The position numbers and the translations under genes are program-made. Of a stretch of DNA of 64,000 nt, positions 58,044 through 64,000 are shown in pieces; the stretch's first letter is position 1, and each line of letters starts with the position of its first letter. Origin of the DNA: Cinnamomum chago (taxonomy: Eukaryota > Streptophyta > Magnoliopsida > Laurales > Lauraceae); contig CP142459.1 in NCBI GenBank assembly GCA_038049695.1, positions 69,866,001 through 69,930,000 of the forward strand, written 5' to 3'. Under the pieces are notes generated by a model. The model did not search any database. It was not told the origin of the DNA and worked only from the letters and a program-made list of their open reading frames with translations.

Positions 58044-59517
58044 GGCGGGGGGGGGATGGTGTCTAAGATAGAGTAACCCTACATAATTCTTTTTTATCAA
58101 TATAAGGCTTATTTCATTAAATCCACATTGATCATGACAACAATAACACATGTACTTATAACTAGTTATGATTTGTTAATCCATACATGACCACCTTTGG
58201 GTTGATAAATGTTCCAAAATAAATGTTTATGCTTCATGTGTAGGGTGTAAAAGAAATATTGGGGAAACGGGCAAATGTAAAAAAAAAAAAAAACTAAATT
58301 TTAGAGTTTGTGAGGGGGTGGTGTTTGGCTCAATGTACAAGAAATTTTAGGGGGAGGGGCAAATGTTAAAAAAAATATTAACTTTTAGAATGTGCGGGGG
58401 AGGGGTCTTAAACTTTTCTCAAATATGAGTAGGGGCTTTAGTCCCCAAGCCCCTTGTACCTAGGTCCACCCCTTGTCATGTGCATGAGTGGGTTATTATC
58501 GAGAGAAACAATTGGGACTTGAGATAAAATAATGGCATTTTTGTGAATAAAAGTATACTCATTTTGTTTAATGGATATAAGGGAAAAGCTGTCATTTATA
58601 TAAAAGTCCAACACAAATCTCATGGTGGAAGCCCATTCTTGTTAGGCATATTGGTTTTGGGGACATGAATGGTATAAAAAAGAAAAAGCAAGAGCCTATT
58701 TACAAATACTAAAACCTTAGGTATTTACAAATCCTACAAACCTTAGGGGGTCTATACAAAAAGCTCATCTTTTTATTTCTTCCTTAATCTCCTTCTATTA
58801 TTTATTCCTCTGCAATAGTCTACATAGTTGTGGATCTTTTCTCCTTCTTCCTTCATCTCCTTCGATTGTTTCTTCCTCTTGCTTTATCTCTGCCTCTTTT
58901 CCTCTAAAAATTAGGAACGAGGATGAAAGATGCATGTGCATATGGGTCAATCAGGTTAGGGGATCAACCCTAACCCAACCCGTTTCTATACAGGCTAAAA
59001 ATCTTGACCCATGACCGACATGTCAAAAGCGAGTCGGGTTAGGGTAGGGCTAGCGGGTTGGGTTACTATTCTCCTTCCTTTGTTTTGATCGAGCATTTGC
59101 TGTTGGAGTTTGGTGTGACCCACCTTCAAAATGCACTTCCTTTGCCCTAGGTTTTACACATGTCATTTTGGGTGTGCCTCAATTTGCAGTTGGTTGTAAT
59201 GTTTTGGTTAAATAGCCAATGATACATCCATTTTCTGAGTCGAGGGTTATAAGTGGCTGGGGTAGGTAGGTTTCCACAGATGTTTTTTCTAAGAAATAAT
59301 CTGATAGCAATTGGGATGCATGGTGTAAAAAAGAAGCAAACTCATCTGAATTCTAAGTTTTTATTTTTTATTTTTTTCAATTATGATAATTCATTTTTTT
59401 CATTGTTTCTTTTGTCTTGGCAAAACTGAAGCATGAATGCAGACTAGATGCTTCTCACTTTCATGAGTCATCTCTAATTATAATTGCTTTGGATTTGATG
59501 TTGATTGTTCATTTAAG
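57894..59517. other. Non-coding DNA with homopolymer runs
   Basis: Begins with a T-run (57895-57914), then a G-run of 26 (58015-58040) and a second shorter one (58046-58055). The rest is AT-rich with no recognised gene until the exon at 59518. Confidence 0.5.
58015..58055. repeat. Poly-G tract
   Basis: Twenty-six Gs in a row, then AGTGGC, then more Gs. It could form a G-quadruplex, but long homopolymers are also places where assemblies err. Confidence 0.8.
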
Positions 59518-59618
59518 GTCGCTCTTTGTCAAATAGTGTTGTAAATTTAGGCATTAGAGACAACTGTGCCGATGCATTAAATCAGCTTGGCTTTGAATTT
59601 GAGGTGGTGGCTGAACAG
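59518..59618 (+). pseudogene. Exon resembling alpha-glucan phosphorylase
   Basis: A 101-base exon between an AG acceptor (TTTAAG) and a GT donor (CAG/GTTCG). It reads RSLSNSVVNLGIRDN, then CADALNQLGFEFEVVAEQ, with the preceding Gly split by the intron. This fits the GR-L-N---NL--------L--LG block of glycogen/starch phosphorylases just before their conserved ALGNGGLGRLA. No neighbouring exon (such as ALGNGGLGRLA) is visible within the window. It is either an isolated fragment or one exon of a gene with very long introns. Phosphorylases release glucose-1-phosphate from alpha-glucans. Confidence 0.6.
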
Positions 59619-59994
59619 GTTCGAGAGATGCTTCTTTATATTTGAATGCTATAATGTTTTCCTCTTTCTTTATTATGGGATATGGTCTAGAGATTTAATG
59701 TTATTGTGAATGTTCTCCCAATTGCTAGCCCCCCCCCCCCCCAAAGGACAACAGAGCACAACAGAAAGACAAATCTACTCATCCCGGATGACCAATCCAA
59801 GCCCTTCTTTGATGCAGAATGAACCTTCTAACCATCAGTTCAGGCTTCCTTGGCTAGATAAACTATATGCATCATCACCTAGGGGCCTGTCAAGTCGTCA
59901 TCAAAAGTTTGTATGATATAATATACATAGCAATCATACCTAAATGAGATTGAACCATTGTTTTCTTCATTTTATTCTGTTGAAAATAGTAGGC
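59619..59994. other. Non-coding DNA left of the solo LTR
   Basis: Contains a C-run (59730-59743) and an open stretch to 59916 with no recognised domain, though it reads QFRLPWLDKLYASSPRG, which could be exon-like. Undecided. Confidence 0.35.
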
Positions 59995-59999
59995 CAATC
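59995..59999 (+). repeat. Left target duplication (CAATC) of the solo LTR
   Basis: Repeated exactly at 63903-63907. Confidence 0.85.
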
Positions 60000-62049
60000 T
60001 GTAACGCCCCAATTCCGGATACCGATATACTCGTTCGATTACCCGAAATTGGCGCGCTACTTCCCGGAAAATCCGAGAACTTCCAAGATCGTAGGCCGCA
60101 GTGAGGTCCAATTTAAAACTTTTTGACCAACATAGTTATAACATTTAATATTGCGGAAGCATAACGATTTAAAGAAAGCGGAAGCAATAGGTGTCGATAA
60201 ATATATAAAGTATGAGCAGCACATATGTCTAATTAAAATGATTCAATATTAATCAAAGTTATACATTTTCATTCTACCCTTCTCACTACAGAATATCTCT
60301 CCAAAACCCAAAATAACAAAGTCCCTCAAAACCCTGGAATGAACTCCTCGCCCTCCGGCTCGACGTCCGTGTCGGCCGGGCCCCAAGCGTACTCTCCTGC
60401 CACGGGTGCCTCCACTAGGGCTAATGCGTCGTCGGGAATCTCTGGGTCAAGGCCTAAGCACCATAGAATGGGTCAGATCTAAACGATCTGGCAAGATACA
60501 GCATACTACTAACATAGCAGATATATATCAAAGGAATTAAAGACGGGTACATAAGTTAAATGAATAACAAGGGAAAAGAACTAGGCAGTTGTGCATTTAA
60601 ATCATAAGGAATCAGTATAAATAGAAAACATCTAAACTACTACAAACAGGGTGGCACATTCACACGAGCTGGAATACCGCGGGATATTATGCCGCGGCCC
60701 TCCCATACTGAACACAGTCGCGGTGGGGAATCTCACCAGGGAATAACTAATCCCGAATATCACTCATCAACTCATCATCTCATCACTCCAGATCGGCACG
60801 GTATGACACCTTGCCGTCTTAACCACATAGCTCATCATGATAGCTTCACCATACTCAACTAGCTCCTACCGGGGATGATCAGTCCACAAGCTGAGCTTAA
60901 ATCAACCGAGTGAATGTTCATGCCGACTCGAGAATAACTCTAAGGTCTGTGTCTGTCTAGGCTTTGTCTTGCGTGAACAAGGTCCTAACAATATCTCTAA
61001 GAGGTCTACACATCTCAATACAGTCTCTGGATCTCATTCAAGGTCCAGGCCCACTCGTTGGATCCAAACCAAGGCCCATCAGTACATGGCCTGGTCTAAA
61101 ACCGTCCAAACGAGGCAACTAATCCACTTATACTGACAAACAGTTCCAATACAATCCATAACAGCTTAACAGTCCAATAGAAACTACCTCTTCAAGCTAA
61201 ATGGTTCACATCTCCACTCTTAGGCCCAATAAGGGCCCGCCTAGACACAGACACGGGTCAATGATCTCCGAAATCACAACATCGGGTCACCTCTAGATAC
61301 CCTAGGTTCAGGTCTTCCAATTTTGTTCAATTAATAGTAATCAGCTACTCTAAAGATCTAAGAATGACAATAAATGATAATAGTGAAGTATAAACTTCAA
61401 TCAGAGAATCAACGGGAAATCCAACGGTCCAATCCTAGGTAATGGGCCACTTTAGGTTCGGGTCTATCTCCGGTAATTCGATCTCTAAACGATGTCATTA
61501 ATGCCATAAAATATTGAATTTGGTGCTTAGTTAGTTAATGGCATCTATGACAACTCTTGGAGGTCGAATCATCTTAGATTATCAACCAAAACTCTAAACA
61601 GTGGTCCCCGCGAGTCAAGGTTGAGCCACACCGTTGACTCGGGCTTAGGACACTGACAAATGCTCATTTGGATGGTCAATGGGCCCCACAACTGATCATA
61701 TCTCCTAAGTGTTGAAAACTGGAACAATCAGGGTTTTCCAGGTGAACCTGATGTGTTGTGAGCTCGGTGGATTTCCTGGCCGGGAAGATCAACCGAGTGC
61801 ACTAACTAATCTGAATCAGGCTTCCTGGACAACTTATATCGTTTCTAAAGGCTTACAGCGTGTCCGGTCAAACAACCAGGCCTAGGTGATTGACCGCATA
61901 CTCTGAAAACCTTAGAAAGATTGATGATCCAGCTTTAAACACTTTCTAAAGTAAAATCCTAAGTATCAAGTCCATTTGGGTGTAAGGAGTCTGAGTTTTG
62001 ATTGAAGAACCAACTTTCAGTCACTTCCTGCACAAACAGCGTGAATCGG

Positions 62050-62270
62050 GTCAACCGGTGCGAGACCAGGTCAACCCGACTATTTGAAATGAAATTTGTG
62101 CAAGAAATGGCTAAGGGCCAGTTTTCCAAGAAATCTCAGTGTGGCCGGTTAACCGGCCTGCAGGGCCCGGTTAACCGGCTGACCTGCAGCATGTCCCTAC
62201 AGATGAAATAACTGGGAGCTATGATTTTCCCATTTCTGCAACTTCAGTGTGGCCGGTTAACCGGGTACAC
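62050..62270. repeat. GGTTAACCGG palindrome cluster in the solo LTR
   Basis: GGTTAACCGG occurs three times (near 62146, 62170 and 62253) and the related GGTCAACC words near 62047 and 62071, within about 220 bases. It parallels the CTCGAG cluster at 1926-2092 in placement though not in sequence. Confidence 0.65.
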
Positions 62271-62629
62271 GAAACTGGGACAAAACCCAGTTTCTGCAGT
62301 CACTCTGTTTTGGCTCCATTTCCACCCAAACTACTTCCAATCCCTTCCAAACTTCACCCAAACACTTCTAATCACTAAATAACACAAAAACCATCCATCC
62401 ATCACCTTATGGCCCACTGATCTTCCAAATGGGGGGTGAAAACCCCCATCCATCAGTGACCTTTCCATCCAAAAACATAAAACAAAGCTCATGTGTAATC
62501 TAGACTAAACTGAACATAATAAGAACTGAAAACAAGGGAATCACAGAATAAAACACATATCCTAAGTTAGTAGTTTGATGCACTTGCCTCTTGTAGCTTG
62601 AGAGAGAGGTTGTAGAGAAGAAATAGAGC

Positions 62630-63350
62630 TAGGAATGAAGAATTTCCACCCAACAGAGAAGAAGAAGAGCAGCAGTAACAGTGGAGCAGCTCTCCAAATA
62701 AATTCCAGCTGTAGCTGGACCTCCCAGGTAAGAAAGTGAAGAAGGAGAAGAAGAATGCAGCAGCAGCTTCAAGTGGGTTGTCTCCAGCACTAAAGCAGTG
62801 GCTCCCAGGTGATGAAATGGGGAAGGAAGAAGATGATGTAGCAACTGTAATACTTCCTCTCACAGAAATCAGAATTCCAGCAGAGTAACAGGGCTGGATG
62901 AGGGGAAATGAGAGAGAGAGAAAAGAGAGAAATGAAGAAGGTGAAGGGGTCGGCTGCTGCAGTAGTTCTTCAAGGGATTCCAGCAGAGTAGAACCAGTCC
63001 AGCAGTGAAGAAGAGAAGACAATCTCCCAGGTGAATAAATGAAGAGCAAGAAGAAGAAGAAGTCAGCAACAGCAGCTCCGGGTGAATTTTTCCCAGCACA
63101 AACAGGAGAGAAGGGGTAGTAGCAGTAGCTGTTTCAGAGGAACACAGCAGCTAGACACTTGAAATGGGAAAGGAGGAGGAAGATGAAGACAGCAGCAGCA
63201 ATAGCTCCAAGACTGAGATCCAGCTGAGATGAAGAAATGGAATGCAGCAGCAGTTCTCAGAGATGAGTCTCAGCAACAAATCCAGTCCGGCAGAGTAACA
63301 GCAATAGTGACTGGGAAGGAGGAATAAAGAGGAAGGAAAGAGAGGAAATG
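62630..63350. repeat. Purine-rich GAA/CAG low-complexity zone
   Basis: Interrupted AGAAGAAG and CAGCAGCAG runs along 700 bases of the solo LTR, downstream of its TATA box on the minus strand. Sections starting near 62640, 62740, 62880, 62990 and 63120 resemble each other, with TTCCAGCAGAGTA as a recurring phrase, so this is a decayed tandem repeat. Confidence 0.6.
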
Positions 63351-63902
63351 GAGAAGAGAGGTAGTTGCTGGTGGTTTTCTTGGGATGGGGGCTGGAAGGT
63401 TTCTTGGGATGGGGGCTGAGATTAGGTTTAGGGTTTTGGGTTTGCAATAGTTAAGAGACTTTTTATAGGATTAGTGGGGTGGCTAATGACTTGTTTAGCC
63501 CTAGGGTTTAGTGGAATTAGGGTTAGGGTTTGAGGTTAATTTGGTCATTAGGGAAGAAGGTTCTAGAGGGCACCTTTAGCTTACACTAACCCTCTTAATT
63601 AACTTAATTAATTAGACTCTACTAACTAAGCCTAAGATTAACACAACACCCAACTTAATTAAAAATACTAACCCACTAAGTTAACCTAACTAACTTAGGA
63701 AATCTAACTAGTCCATCTAATTAGCCCCAAATTAGCCCAAATAAAACAGTAATAAACAATGATTAGCCATAATTAACAAGGATTAGCAAAGATTAACAAG
63801 GATTAGCAAAGATTAACATAATTAAACAATAATTAACATAAATTAGAGTTAATTAGTCTATAAAATAGCCCTTAGAGGGCCCACCAAGGGTGGGACCTCA
63901 CA

Positions 63903-64000
63903 CAATCAATAATTTAGGATATAAAAACTTGATCAATGTGTTGCGACACATTCAAAGGTAATATTTTTTCAGTCAAAATTTTAATTTATATTTATTTTTT
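63903..64000. other. Right edge of the window
   Basis: Right target duplication CAATC (63903-63907) then AT-rich DNA. No feature seen. Confidence 0.6.

Larger units (their letters stand above)
60000..63902 (-). mobile_element. Solo LTR, 3.9 kb, Ty3/gypsy (Tekay/Del-like)
   Basis: Starts TGTAACGCCCC and ends GGGACCTCACA, so TG to CA, between exact CAATC duplications. Read on the minus strand it opens TGTGAGGTCCC and closes GGGGCGTTACA, a common ending for large chromovirus LTRs. A TATAAAAAG lies on the minus strand at 63460-63468, followed by a long leader-like stretch. No internal gag-pol and no second LTR are present, so the element collapsed to one LTR by recombination. Frames of up to 160 codons at 62567-63447 come from GAA/CAG-rich low complexity and are not genes. 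Confidence 0.85.

Noticed and set aside
62567-63447. Minus-strand frames of up to 160 codons rich in Ser and Leu
   Set aside because: They come from GAA/CAG-type low-complexity sequence within the solo LTR and show no domain.

Overview
The window is plant nuclear DNA. It holds plant-type single-exon P450 genes, fragments of plant glutamate-receptor-like (GLR) and DUF247 genes, a Tat-lineage Ty3/gypsy element with its extra RNase H, a CACTA transposon, a plant L1 LINE, a Mutator-like hairpin element and several MITEs. It looks like a repeat-rich flowering plant; I cannot fix the species. I see no tRNA or rRNA genes, no CRISPR array and no bacterial features.

Layout. (1) 1-4318: left flank, mostly old repeat DNA, probably part of a large Ty3/gypsy LTR ending near 3960. 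(2) 4319-29513: unit A of a head-to-tail tandem duplication. It carries an intact CYP96A-type P450 gene (4543-6120), a DUF247 gene tail (7246-7470), a hAT-like MITE, a decayed GLR gene and a copia LTR relic. Two large insertions interrupt unit A: an 11.4-kb Tat retrotransposon (10177-21585, target duplication CATCC) and a 5.3-kb CACTA transposon (22785-28119, target duplication TTA). Unit B has clean empty sites for both. (3) 29514-38056: unit B, the uninterrupted 8.5-kb copy, with a second intact CYP96A gene (29753-31330). The unit start, the A/B junction and the unit end all carry the same 10-base word, ATGGGGTCCA. (4) 38057-51179: a hairpin and MITE zone around a decayed L1 LINE (about 40150-46305) and a 2.3-kb near-complete palindrome with 9-bp target duplications (46966-49262). 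(5) 51185-57888: a second Tat-type element with no recognisable pol that keeps the same antisense gene. (6) 57889-64000: non-coding DNA, one exon resembling alpha-glucan phosphorylase (59518-59618), and a 3.9-kb solo LTR (60000-63902, target duplication CAATC).

Only the two CYP96A genes look like working host genes. CYP96A proteins are ER-anchored monooxygenases; Arabidopsis MAH1 (CYP96A15) makes secondary alcohols and ketones of cuticular wax from alkanes. The two proteins differ at about 30 of 525 residues, but I count only about five silent changes, and flanking non-coding DNA differs by about 2 percent. This excess of replacement changes, with several near substrate-recognition regions, suggests selection for different activities.

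Other points of interest. The CACTA element carries intron-containing pieces of two unrelated host genes (a MUT9-like/HD16-type casein kinase and a uridine-kinase-like P-loop kinase) on the same strand. The antisense gene is conserved between an element with pol and one without. The LTRs of the younger Tat element differ by more than the duplicated units do, although the element must have inserted after the duplication.
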